In this document: piece after piece, positions 7,779 to 14,477 of the stretch
Layout of the letters: every line of letters begins with the position of its first letter
Position numbering within the stretch: the stretch's first letter is position 1
Assembly: GCA_038232275.1 (NCBI GenBank)
Contig: JBBSIC010000059.1
Location: 1 to 14,477 of the forward strand
Direction: 5' to 3'
Length of the DNA: 14,477 nt
Source of the DNA: DATLGB01 sp038232275
Lineage (GTDB): Bacteria; Actinomycetota; Thermoleophilia; Solirubrobacterales; Solirubrobacteraceae
Translations under genes and position numbers: made by a program
Notes under the pieces: generated by a model
Told to the model about the DNA's origin: nothing
The model's database searches: none
The model's input: the letters and a program-made list of their open reading frames with translations, nothing else

Positions 7779-10469
7779 ATGAGCGCCCACACTGAGCCCA
7801 TCGGGGTGATCGGCACGGGCTACGTGGGCCTCGTCACGGCGGCCGGCTTCGCCGAGCTCGGCTCCGACGTCTGGTGCATCGACATCGACGCCGAGAAGAT
7901 CCGCCGCCTCATGCAGGACATCATCCCGATCTGGGAGCCCGGCCTGGAGGCGCTGGTCCTCAGGCACAAGCAGCGCCTGCACTTCTCGACGGACATCGCC
8001 GACGCGCTCGAGCACGCGCGCCTGCTGTTCGTGGCGGTCGGCACCCCGCCCACGTACTCCGGCGACGCGGATCTCTCCGCGGTCTTCTCGGTCGTCGACG
8101 CGCTGCCCGCGTCCGACGCGCACGCGCTCGTCATGAAGTCCACCGTCCCGTGCGGCACGGGCGCCCACATCCTGCGCCGCTTCAAGCAGACCGGCAAGGC
8201 CGGCCTGGGGTACGTCTCCTGCCCGGAGTTCCTCAAGGAGGGCTCGGCCGTCGAGGACTTCCTGCATCCCGACCGCGTGGTCGTGGGCGACGAGGGGGAC
8301 TGGGCGGGCAACGCCGTCGTCGACCTCTACGCGCCGCTCGACGCCCCGCTGGTGCGCACCGACATCCGCTCGGCGGAGATGATCAAGCTCGCCTCCAACG
8401 CGTTCCTGGCGACGAAGATCTCCTTCATCAACGAGATCGCCAACGTCTGCGACGAGGTCGGCGCCGACGTCACCGAGGTCGCCAAGGGCATGGGCCTCGA
8501 CGCCCGCATCGGGCCGAAGTTCCTCCACGCGGGCATCGGCTTCGGTGGCTCATGCTTCTCTGCGCGCGAGACGCTGCTCGTGCGGCTCCGCGGCCAGGCC
8601 CGGCTCGTCGCCCTGGAGCAGCTGTGGTCGCTCTGCGGCGGCAAGGAGCACGAGCAGGCGATCGAGCCCGAGTCGCTGGAGGCCTGGTCCTGGGTGCCGG
8701 GCGAGCCCGAGCCCGAGTTCCTGCCGGTATCGGTGCTGACCCGCCGGCACTACGAGGGGGAGATGGTCGACGTCCACACGAAGCTGGGGCGGCGCGTGCG
8801 CACGACCGTCGACCACCCGTTCCTGGTCGGCGACGGTCAGGACGACGCGGTCATCACGCGCATGCCGGCGGGAGACCTCGACGGCGACTGCTGGCTGCCG
8901 CTCGCGCTCGGGAGCGCTCCCGGGGAGGACCCCGCGGTCATGTCGATGATGGGCGTCATCGAGGACCGGGTGGTCGACCCGGAGCGGATCCTCGTCCGCC
9001 CGGAGAGCCTTCAGCTCGCGCAGCGGCCGGGGGGCTGGTCGCCGCAGCGCTTCTTCGACGTCAAGCGCGCCGGCACCATGCGCCTCGCCGTGGCCTGCTC
9101 GGCGGACGTGCCGCTCGCCGGCGCGCGCTACGCGACAGTGTCCAACGGCACGTGGAACCCGGAGCTGCTGGCCTTCGACGAGCACTTCTGGCGGGTCGTG
9201 GGGCTGTACCTGGCCGAGGGGTGTGTGACCCGGGACGGTGATCGCCAGCGCATCGCCTGGGCCTTCCACCCCACAGGCGAGGAGCATCTGGTCAACGACG
9301 TCGTCGCCTACTGGCAACGTCATGGCGTGCGGGTCTCGGTCCACTCGACGCCGACGGCCCGGCGCGTGACCGTCTACTCGCGTCTCCTCGGGGCCTGGTG
9401 GACGCAGCACCTCGGCCTCGGCCGCAACTCCTACACCCAGCGCATCCCGGACCTCGCGTGGCACATGACCCACGAGCGCAAGCGCGCGCTGCTCTCCGGC
9501 GTCTTCGAGGGCGACGGATCGTGGTCGCTGGTCAACGGCGGCCCGAGCGTGATCGTCGAGTGGGGGACGGTCAGCGACGAGCTCGCCGACGGCGTTGCCC
9601 GGCTGCTCGGCGACGTCGGCATCGTGTGCTCGTGGCGCCGCGGAAAGACCGCGAAGTCCACCAAGGAGACGCACTGGCTGCGCGTCAGCGGCGCCGAGCA
9701 GGTCGAGCGGGCGCTGTTCCTCGTGCCCGAGCGCGACCGGCCGGGCGTCCTGGCTTCGATCGCGCGCCAGCGCAAGCGCATCAGGCCGACCGGCTACCGC
9801 CGCTTCAACGGCGGCACGCCGTGGGTCCGCGTCGTCTCCGCCGAGCGCTCCCGCTACGCCGGTCCGGTCTACTCGCTCGAGGTCCCCGGCAGCCACACGG
9901 TGGTGTTGTCGGGCGGCCTAATATCAGCGAACTGCTTTCCGAAGGATGTCACCGCCCTCAAGCAGCTCGCGGGCAACACCGGCTACCACTTCCAGCTGCT
10001 CAACGCGGTCATCGAGGTCAACGAGCTGCAGAAGCGGCGCGTCGTGCAGAAGCTCCAGAAGCACCTCGGCCCCTTGACTGGCCGCAAGATCGCGCTGCTG
10101 GGGCTCGCCTTCAAGCCCAACACCGACGACATGCGCGAGGCGAGCTCGCTCGTGCTCAGCGCGCGGCTGCTCGCCGACGGCTCGGCGATCTCGGTCTATG
10201 ACCCGGTCGCCGAGGAGGAGGCGCGCAAGCTCATCCAGGGCGTGACCTTTGCGCCGTCCGCGCTGGAGGCGGCCGAGGACGCCGACGCCGTCGTGCTCGT
10301 CACCGAGTGGGCGGAGTTCTCCGCGCTCGACCTCGGCGCGCTGGCGGGGGTCATGCGCGGCAACCTCGTCGTCGACGGGCGCAACTTCCTCGCACCCGAG
10401 AAGGTGCGCGCGGCCGGCCTGCTCTACGAGGGGATCGGCCGCCCGTCCCCCTCCGTCACCGGCGGCTAG
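7779..10469 (+). CDS. ugd: UDP-glucose 6-dehydrogenase precursor containing an in-frame intein
   Basis: The enzyme oxidises UDP-glucose twice with NAD+ to UDP-glucuronate, a precursor for acidic cell-surface polysaccharides. The ORF encodes 896 residues: N-extein 1-258, intein 259-718, C-extein 719-896. Splicing would leave 436 residues, a normal length. Visible features are the Rossmann GTGYVG (12-17), VGTPP, EFLKEG with E150, KLASN with K203 and N207, the active-site loop GFGGS|CFPKD split by the intein, and FKPNTDDMRE plus VDGRNF in the UDP-binding C-terminal domain. The catalytic cysteine is C719 of the precursor, so the unspliced protein should be inactive. GDP-mannose dehydrogenase is a less likely alternative, since GGSCFPKD and the flanking segments are the UDP-glucose type. 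The ATG at 7779 lacks a Shine-Dalgarno. The next gene starts three bases after the stop. Confidence 0.95.
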   Translation: MSAHTEPIGVIGTGYVGLVTAAGFAELGSDVWCIDIDAEKIRRLMQDIIPIWEPGLEALVLRHKQRLHFSTDIADALEHARLLFVAVGTPPTYSGDADLSAVFSVVDALPASDAHALVMKSTVPCGTGAHILRRFKQTGKAGLGYVSCPEFLKEGSAVEDFLHPDRVVVGDEGDWAGNAVVDLYAPLDAPLVRTDIRSAEMIKLASNAFLATKISFINEIANVCDEVGADVTEVAKGMGLDARIGPKFLHAGIGFGGSCFSARETLLVRLRGQARLVALEQLWSLCGGKEHEQAIEPESLEAWSWVPGEPEPEFLPVSVLTRRHYEGEMVDVHTKLGRRVRTTVDHPFLVGDGQDDAVITRMPAGDLDGDCWLPLALGSAPGEDPAVMSMMGVIEDRVVDPERILVRPESLQLAQRPGGWSPQRFFDVKRAGTMRLAVACSADVPLAGARYATVSNGTWNPELLAFDEHFWRVVGLYLAEGCVTRDGDRQRIAWAFHPTGEEHLVNDVVAYWQRHGVRVSVHSTPTARRVTVYSRLLGAWWTQHLGLGRNSYTQRIPDLAWHMTHERKRALLSGVFEGDGSWSLVNGGPSVIVEWGTVSDELADGVARLLGDVGIVCSWRRGKTAKSTKETHWLRVSGAEQVERALFLVPERDRPGVLASIARQRKRIRPTGYRRFNGGTPWVRVVSAERSRYAGPVYSLEVPGSHTVVLSGGLISANCFPKDVTALKQLAGNTGYHFQLLNAVIEVNELQKRRVVQKLQKHLGPLTGRKIALLGLAFKPNTDDMREASSLVLSARLLADGSAISVYDPVAEEEARKLIQGVTFAPSALEAAEDADAVVLVTEWAEFSALDLGALAGVMRGNLVVDGRNFLAPEKVRAAGLLYEGIGRPSPSVTGG
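8553..9932 (+). mobile_element. Intein (460 residues) with LAGLIDADG homing endonuclease in ugd
   Basis: The element interrupts GGS|CFPKD and is in frame. Intein residues: block A starts with Cys1 (CFSARETLLVRL). Block B is GRRVRTTVDHPFL with the TxxH pair T85/H88. The dodecapeptide endonuclease motifs are GLYLAEG (217-223) and LLSGVFEGDGS (313-323), keeping acidic residues E222 and D321. Block F is VYSLEVPGSH with H448. Block G is GGLISAN, followed by Cys+1, which belongs to the host enzyme. The class-1 mechanism (Cys1, terminal Asn, Cys+1) is therefore predicted, with one departure: the penultimate His is Ala. Codon use inside is high-GC like the host, so it is either long resident or from a high-GC donor. 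UDP-glucose dehydrogenase inteins are known from archaea (Methanocaldococcus jannaschii), but the exact insertion site there could not be checked here. Confidence 0.95.
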
Positions 10470-10472
10470 GTC

Positions 10473-11576
10473 GTGCAGGCGCTGATCCTCGCGGGCGGCG
10501 AGGGCACGCGCCTGCGGCCCCTGACCAGCTCGGTGCCCAAGCCGGTCGTCCCCCTCGTGGACCGGCCGTTCATCGTCTTCATGCTCGAGTGGCTGGCCGC
10601 GCACGGCGTCGACGACGTGGTCATGTCCTGCGGCTTTTTGGCCGCCGGGGTCCGCGACGTGCTCGGGGACGGCGCGCGCTACGCGATGCGCATCCGCTAC
10701 GTCGAGGAGCCGAAGCCGCTCGGCACCGGCGGAGCGCTGAAGTTCGCCGAGGACCTGCTCGACGAGCGCTTTTTGATGCTCAACGGCGACGTGCTCACCG
10801 ACATCGACCTGACGGCGCAGCTCGAGCAGCACGAGCGCACCGGCGCGGCCTGCACCCTCGCGCTGGTGGGCGTCGAGGACCCCTCCAACTACGGGCTCGT
10901 GCGCACCGACGCCGAGACCCGCGTGACGGACTTCCTGGAGAAGCCGTCGGCGGACACGGTGATCGACGTCAACACGATCTCGGCCGGGGCCTACGTGCTC
11001 GAGCGGTCGGTGCTCGCCCTGCTCGAGCCCGGCCGGCGCGCCTCGATCGAGCGCGACGTGTTCCCGCGCCTGGTCGGCAACGGCCTGCACGCGCGCGTGT
11101 CCGACGACTACTGGATCGACATCGGGACGCCCGCGCGCTACCTGCGGGGCACCTTCGACATCCTCGACGGCGTCGTCGCCACCCGCGTCCAGGAGCGCCT
11201 GGGACCGCGCCTGCGGGCCGTCGCCGACGACGTGGAGAACGCGGGGCATGTCATCGCGCCGGCGATCGTGGAGGCCGGCTGCCGTATCGGGGAGGACGCC
11301 CGGGTAGGCTCCCGCACCATGCTCGAGCCAGGGGTGAGTGTCGGGCGCGGTTCGGTCGTCGAACGCGCGGTCGTCCTGCGCGGCGCCACGATCGGCGAGG
11401 ACTGCGTGCTGCGCGACTGCGTCGTGGGGCCGGGCGTGCGCATCGGGGACGGCACGCGCGTCGAGCGCCTGGCCATGATCGGCGAGGACGTGACGATCGG
11501 CGCCGGCAACGTCGTCACCCACGGCGCCCGCGTCTTCCCGGGCGTCACGCTCCCCGACGGGGGCCTGCTGTTCTGA
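10473..11576 (+). CDS. Mannose-1-phosphate guanylyltransferase-like nucleotidyltransferase
   Basis: This cytoplasmic enzyme would join a sugar-1-phosphate to a nucleotide, most likely mannose-1-phosphate plus GTP giving GDP-mannose. The 367-residue product has the NTP-transferase N-terminal domain, with LAGGEGTRLRPLT (6-18), PKPVVPL with K23, and LNGDVL with D106, then FLEKPS and NTISAGAYVLE. After a DYWIDIGTPARYL segment, the C-terminal third (from about residue 260) is a left-handed beta-helix of hexapeptide repeats (IGEDARVGSRTMLEPGVSVG and similar). This architecture matches actinobacterial and eukaryotic GDP-mannose pyrophosphorylases; other sugar-nucleotide specificities cannot be excluded from sequence alone. 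The GTG start lies three bases after the ugd stop and has only a weak Shine-Dalgarno. The TGA overlaps the next ATG, so expression is coupled with the isomerase downstream, which would supply mannose-6-phosphate. Confidence 0.88.
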   Translation: MQALILAGGEGTRLRPLTSSVPKPVVPLVDRPFIVFMLEWLAAHGVDDVVMSCGFLAAGVRDVLGDGARYAMRIRYVEEPKPLGTGGALKFAEDLLDERFLMLNGDVLTDIDLTAQLEQHERTGAACTLALVGVEDPSNYGLVRTDAETRVTDFLEKPSADTVIDVNTISAGAYVLERSVLALLEPGRRASIERDVFPRLVGNGLHARVSDDYWIDIGTPARYLRGTFDILDGVVATRVQERLGPRLRAVADDVENAGHVIAPAIVEAGCRIGEDARVGSRTMLEPGVSVGRGSVVERAVVLRGATIGEDCVLRDCVVGPGVRIGDGTRVERLAMIGEDVTIGAGNVVTHGARVFPGVTLPDGGLLF

Positions 11577-12637
11577 TGGCCGCCCTCGACGCCGCCGCGG
11601 TCGCCGCGGTCGACCCGACCGGCCAGGCCGCGGAGATCCTCGACCTCCCGGTCCACCTGCGCGACGCGCTGTGGCGGGTCGACTCCGCCGGCCTGCGGCC
11701 GCGGGGATCCGCCGGCCTGGTCATCGCCGGCATGGGCGGCTCGGGCGTCGGCGCGCTGCTCGCGCAGGCCGCGCTCGGGTGTCGCGCCACGCTGCCGATC
11801 GTCCCCGTGCGCGACTACGCGCTCCCGGTCTGGGTCGACGAGCGCTGGACCGTGCTGCTGTCGAGCTACTCGGGCGACACCGAGGAGATCCTGTGCTGCT
11901 GGGAGGCCGCGACGGCCGTCGGCGCGCACCGCGTCGTGGCCAGCACCGGCGGCGACCTCGTGGAGCGCGCCCGGGCCGACAAGGTCCCGGTGATCCCGCT
12001 CCCCGGCGGCTTCCAGCCGCGCGCGGCCGTCGCCTACGCCACGGTCGTGGCGCTCGAGGTCGCCGCTCTGGCCGGGGTCGCGCCGGCCGTCCGCGACGAG
12101 GTCGAAGCCGCCGCCGTCCTGCTCGAGGGGCTCGCCGCCGAGTGGGGCCCGGACGCGCCGGAGGACTCCGAGGCCAAGGCGCTCGCGACGGCCATCGGCG
12201 CGTCCGTGCCGGTCATCAGCGGTGCCGGGCTGACCGCGCCCGTCGCCTACCGCTGGAAGTGCCAGATCAACGAGAACGCCGGTCGCCCGGCGTTCTGGAG
12301 CACGATGCCCGAGCTCGACCACAACGAGATCGAGGGCTGGGCGTCGGACGACGACACGTTCGCCGCCGTCTTCCTCGAGGACCCCGTCGACACGCACGAG
12401 CGGGTGAAGCGCCGCTTCGAGCTCACATCGGAGATCATCGGCGGCGCGCACCGCATCGCGGCCCGCGGCGAGACGCGGCTGGAGCGCCTGATGTCGCTCG
12501 TCCACCTCGGCGACCTGGTCTCGCTGTACCTGGCCACGCTCGACGGCGCGGACCCCGCCGCCATCCCGGCGCTCAAACGCCTGAAGTCCAAGCTCGCGCC
12601 CGGGGCGCCGGACCGCGAGCACCTCCCCGCGGAGTAG
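11576..12637 (+). CDS. Bifunctional phosphoglucose/phosphomannose isomerase (SIS domain)
   Basis: The predicted role is interconversion of fructose-6-phosphate with glucose-6-phosphate and mannose-6-phosphate, linking glycolysis to GDP-mannose supply. The 353-residue protein has two SIS subdomains: GMGGSGVG (52-59) and SSYSGDTEE (96-104) form the sugar-phosphate site of the first, and PELDHNEIEGW (245-255) carries the conserved Glu and His of the bifunctional PGI/PMI family. The preceding YRWKCQINENAGRPAFW is also typical. Length fits the archaeal and actinobacterial family members of about 300-360 residues. The ATG overlaps the previous TGA (TGATG). No phosphomannomutase is in the window, so the pathway from mannose-6-phosphate to mannose-1-phosphate must be completed elsewhere. 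Confidence 0.9.
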   Translation: MAALDAAAVAAVDPTGQAAEILDLPVHLRDALWRVDSAGLRPRGSAGLVIAGMGGSGVGALLAQAALGCRATLPIVPVRDYALPVWVDERWTVLLSSYSGDTEEILCCWEAATAVGAHRVVASTGGDLVERARADKVPVIPLPGGFQPRAAVAYATVVALEVAALAGVAPAVRDEVEAAAVLLEGLAAEWGPDAPEDSEAKALATAIGASVPVISGAGLTAPVAYRWKCQINENAGRPAFWSTMPELDHNEIEGWASDDDTFAAVFLEDPVDTHERVKRRFELTSEIIGGAHRIAARGETRLERLMSLVHLGDLVSLYLATLDGADPAAIPALKRLKSKLAPGAPDREHLPAE

Positions 12638-12655
12638 CGGCGGTCAGGTCAGCCC

Positions 12656-12670
12656 GAGGCCTTCGGCCTC
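12656..12670 (+). terminator. Short GC-rich hairpin between the isomerase and aldehyde dehydrogenase genes
   Basis: GAGGCC and GGCCTC form a perfect six-base-pair stem around a TTC loop in the 54-base gap. No T-tract follows (ACGAGCCCTT), so it is at best a weak or Rho-assisted terminator that would separate the sugar-nucleotide cluster from the next transcription unit. Confidence 0.35.
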
Positions 12671-12679
12671 ACGAGCCCT

Positions 12680-12685
12680 TAGCCT
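12680..12685 (+). promoter_or_regulatory. Putative -10 element for leaderless transcription of the aldehyde dehydrogenase gene
   Basis: TAGCCT ends six bases before the ATG at 12692, which places the A of ATG at the expected transcription start. There is no Shine-Dalgarno. The preceding hairpin at 12656-12670 also fits a transcription-unit boundary. No clear -35 box is seen. Confidence 0.5.
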
Positions 12686-12691
12686 GAGCGC

Positions 12692-14236
12692 ATGGTCGTT
12701 TCCTCCATCGTCGACGGCCGCCGACGCGAGGACGCTCCGGGCGGAACCCAGCGCTCCACGAACCCCGCGCGCACCGCCGAGCAGGTGGCCGAGGTCCAGC
12801 TCGGCGACGCCGCGACGTTCGTCGCGGCGGCCCGCGCGGCGCGCGCCGCGCAGCGCGGGTGGCGGACGCTCCCGGCCCCCGCTCGCGGCCGGGTGATCGC
12901 CAACGTCGGCCGCCTGGTCGAGGCCAACCAGGAGGCGCTCGCCCAGCTCGTCACCGACGAGATCGGCAAGCCGTACTCCGAGGCGCTCGGCGAGGTGCAG
13001 GAGATCGTCGACACCTGCGACTTCTTCCTCGGCGAGGGCCGGCGCCTGTACGGGCAGACCGTGGCGTCGGAGATGCCCGACAAGCAGCTGTTCACCTTTC
13101 GGGTCCCCGTCGGGGTGGCGGCGGTCATCACCGCCGGCAACTTCCCCGTCGCCGTCCCATCCTGGTACCTCGTCCCCGCGATCCTGTGCGGCAACGCCGT
13201 CGTGTTCAAGCCGGCCGAGTACGCGGCCGCCGCGGGTGACGCGCTCGCCCGCCTGTTCCACGCGGGCGGCGTCCCCGGCGGCGTGTTGAACGTCGTGCAG
13301 GCCTCCGGGCCCGAGACCTTCGCGGGGCTCGAGCAGGCGCTGGAGGCCGGCCTGGTCGACAAGGTCGGCTTCACCGGCTCGAGCGCCGTCGGGGCGGAGA
13401 TCGGCGCCCTCTGCGGCCGCAACCTGCAGTCCCCGTGCCTCGAGCTCGGCGGCAAGAACCCGATGGTCGTCATGGGCGACGCCGACATCGACCTCGCGGT
13501 GCAGGGCGCGCTGTTCGGCGGCTTCGGGACCGCGGGCCAGCGCTGCACGTCGCTCGGCACCGCGATCGTGCACGAGTCCGTCCACGACGAGTTCGTGCGC
13601 CGCCTCGACGAGCGCCTGCGGGCCGCGGCGATCGGCGATCCGAACGCCGACGTGCTCTACGGGCCGATGATCCACGAGCGCTTCGCCGAGCGCTTCGAGG
13701 ACTGGCTCGGCCTCATCGAGGGCCACCACGCCGCGCTGGGCTCCGACCACCGCGGCCGCATCGGCGCCGGCGCCCCGTGGCCGAACTTCGTCGGCGACGC
13801 GGCGGCCGGCCTCTTCTACCACCCGGTGGTCGTGGACGGCGTGACGATCGACGACGAGCTCTACCGGACCGAGACCTTCGGGCCGATCGTCGGCGTCGCC
13901 ACGTTCTCGACGTTCGACGAGGCGATGCACCTCGCCAACGACCACGGCTACGGACTCTCCTCGTCGATCTACACGACCGACGCCCGCAACGCCTTCCGCT
14001 TCCGCGAGCGCATCACCGCCGGGATGGTCTCGGTCAACAACTCGACCTCCGGCGCCGAGGCGCACCTTCCCTTCGGCGGCAACGGCAGGTCCGGCAACGG
14101 CTCGCGCCAGTCGGGGATCTGGGTGTTGGACGAGTTCACCCGCTGGCAGTCGCTGAACTGGGACTATGCGGGCAGGCTGCAGAAGGCGCAGATGGACATC
14201 GACGAGATCACCGGCGACAGGGAGTTCAGGCTATGA
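12692..14236 (+). CDS. NAD(P)+-dependent aldehyde dehydrogenase
   Basis: The 514-residue protein would oxidise an aldehyde to its acid in the cytoplasm. Family motifs are complete: the cofactor-binding region PVGVAAVITAGNFPVAVPSW and NAVVFKPAE, FTGSSAVG (227-234), the general-base motif ELGGKN with E251, and the catalytic cysteine C285 in GTAGQRCTS. A late ETFGPIVGV segment and the PFGGNGRSGNGSR stretch complete the fold. The GTAGQRCTS context and the C-terminal layout recall the ALDH7 / semialdehyde dehydrogenase branch, but the substrate cannot be named from these data. The C-terminus has a slightly extended polar tail ending DIDEITGDREFRL. The stop overlaps the next start (ATGA), indicating cotranscription with the small gene downstream. 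It is separated from the sugar-nucleotide genes by a 54-base gap containing a hairpin and a TAGCCT hexamer. Confidence 0.93.
   Translation: MVVSSIVDGRRREDAPGGTQRSTNPARTAEQVAEVQLGDAATFVAAARAARAAQRGWRTLPAPARGRVIANVGRLVEANQEALAQLVTDEIGKPYSEALGEVQEIVDTCDFFLGEGRRLYGQTVASEMPDKQLFTFRVPVGVAAVITAGNFPVAVPSWYLVPAILCGNAVVFKPAEYAAAAGDALARLFHAGGVPGGVLNVVQASGPETFAGLEQALEAGLVDKVGFTGSSAVGAEIGALCGRNLQSPCLELGGKNPMVVMGDADIDLAVQGALFGGFGTAGQRCTSLGTAIVHESVHDEFVRRLDERLRAAAIGDPNADVLYGPMIHERFAERFEDWLGLIEGHHAALGSDHRGRIGAGAPWPNFVGDAAAGLFYHPVVVDGVTIDDELYRTETFGPIVGVATFSTFDEAMHLANDHGYGLSSSIYTTDARNAFRFRERITAGMVSVNNSTSGAEAHLPFGGNGRSGNGSRQSGIWVLDEFTRWQSLNWDYAGRLQKAQMDIDEITGDREFRL
14219..14224 (+). promoter_or_regulatory. Ribosome binding site of the last, partial gene
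   Basis: AGGGAG lies eight bases before the ATG at 14233, inside the end of the aldehyde dehydrogenase gene. It supports that ATG as a real start despite the small visible product. Confidence 0.65.
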
Positions 14237-14477
14237 GCGGATTGATCGGCAAGGCACTGCGCTTCGCGCGCTCCCCGGCGGGCAAGAAGGCGCTGACCAA
14301 GGCGAAGACCTACGCGTCCTCGCCCGAGGGCAAGCAGCGCATCGAGGACGCGCGCGAGCGCGTCGAGCGCCTGCGCGGCGCGGCGTCCAAGGGCGCCGAG
14401 GCGGCCCGCACGCCGCCCCCGCCGCCCGCCCGATCGCCGCCGCCGCCCGCCCAGTCGCCGCCGCCCGCCCAGTCGCC
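14233..14477 (+). CDS. Hypothetical basic protein with proline-rich repeat tail (3' end outside window)
   Basis: The gene starts at an ATG overlapping the aldehyde dehydrogenase TGA (ATGA) and is preceded by a good Shine-Dalgarno, so it is probably real. The visible 81 residues begin MSGLIGKALRFARSPAGKKA. An amphipathic, Lys/Arg/Ala-rich region follows that is likely helical (about 18-58, including EGKQRIEDARERVERLRG), then, from residue 60, a Pro/Ala/Ser/Gln repeat (PPPPPARS, PPPPAQS, PPPAQS). No membrane segment or signal peptide is evident. I do not recognise the family. The paired SPAGKKAL and SPEGKQRI phrases suggest a short internal duplication in the N-terminal part. Function is unknown. 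Confidence 0.7.
   Translation, partial: MSGLIGKALRFARSPAGKKALTKAKTYASSPEGKQRIEDARERVERLRGAASKGAEAARTPPPPPARSPPPPAQSPPPAQS
14413..14477 (+). repeat. Degenerate in-frame tandem repeat encoding PPPAQS-like units
   Basis: About three copies of an 18-24 base unit of the form (CCG)nCCCGCCCAGTCG are visible before the window ends; the copies differ mainly in the number of CCG triplets. The unit is a multiple of three, so copy-number changes would alter length without a frameshift. Confidence 0.75.

Noticed and set aside
8556..9932. Intein boundary placed after the first Cys instead of before it
   Set aside because: Starting at the Cys of CFSARE gives a proper Cys1 and leaves GGS joined to CFPKD; any other boundary would duplicate or remove the catalytic cysteine.
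7779..10469. GDP-mannose dehydrogenase as the identity of the intein host, suggested by mannose genes next door
   Set aside because: The active-site loop GFGGSCFPKD, EFLKEG and KLASNAFLATKISF segments are those of UDP-glucose dehydrogenases; the neighbouring genes alone are weak evidence.

Overview
The window reads as a chromosomal segment of a high-GC actinobacterium. It is most likely from the Thermoleophilia (Solirubrobacterales-type), inferred from the strong G/C bias at third codon positions, the F-type ATP synthase layout, LCP (LytR-CpsA-Psr) cell-wall proteins, and several genes that start without a Shine-Dalgarno sequence. The assignment is by overall character only; no database comparison was possible. 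All real genes are on the + strand, and the long minus-strand ORFs are GC-driven shadows.

Region 1 (1-3515) is the end of an F1Fo ATP synthase operon: the C-terminal part of atpA (alpha), then complete atpG (gamma), atpD (beta, TTG start) and atpC (epsilon), packed with overlaps or gaps of about 10 bases. AtpA and AtpD both end in very acidic tails. Region 2 (3528-7764) holds two paralogous LCP-family genes on either side of an M20 metallopeptidase. The first LCP gene abuts atpC and has lost the N-terminal membrane anchor and linker that the second, full-length copy keeps. A 308-base gap (4815-5122) before the peptidase gene carries a 36-bp near-perfect palindrome. Region 3 (7779-12637) is a nucleotide-sugar and sugar-phosphate cluster: UDP-glucose 6-dehydrogenase, a mannose-1-phosphate guanylyltransferase-like enzyme, and a bifunctional phosphoglucose/phosphomannose isomerase. 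Region 4 (12692-14477) is an aldehyde dehydrogenase overlapping the start of a small gene with a proline-rich repeat, cut by the window edge.

The main discovery is a 460-residue intein inside the UDP-glucose dehydrogenase, placed immediately before the enzyme's catalytic cysteine. It has recognisable splicing blocks A, B, F and G and two LAGLIDADG homing-endonuclease motifs. Its last two residues are Ala-Asn instead of the usual His-Asn. Precise removal restores an uninterrupted GGSCFPKD active site and a normal-length 436-residue enzyme.

Functionally, regions 2 and 3 fit together: the isomerase and nucleotidyltransferase would feed GDP-mannose (or a related activated sugar), the dehydrogenase would make UDP-glucuronate, and LCP proteins attach finished glycopolymers to the cell wall. 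Three genes (the M20 peptidase, ugd and the aldehyde dehydrogenase) lack a Shine-Dalgarno but share a TAGCCT hexamer 6 or 11 bases before the ATG, which suggests leaderless or near-leaderless transcription.
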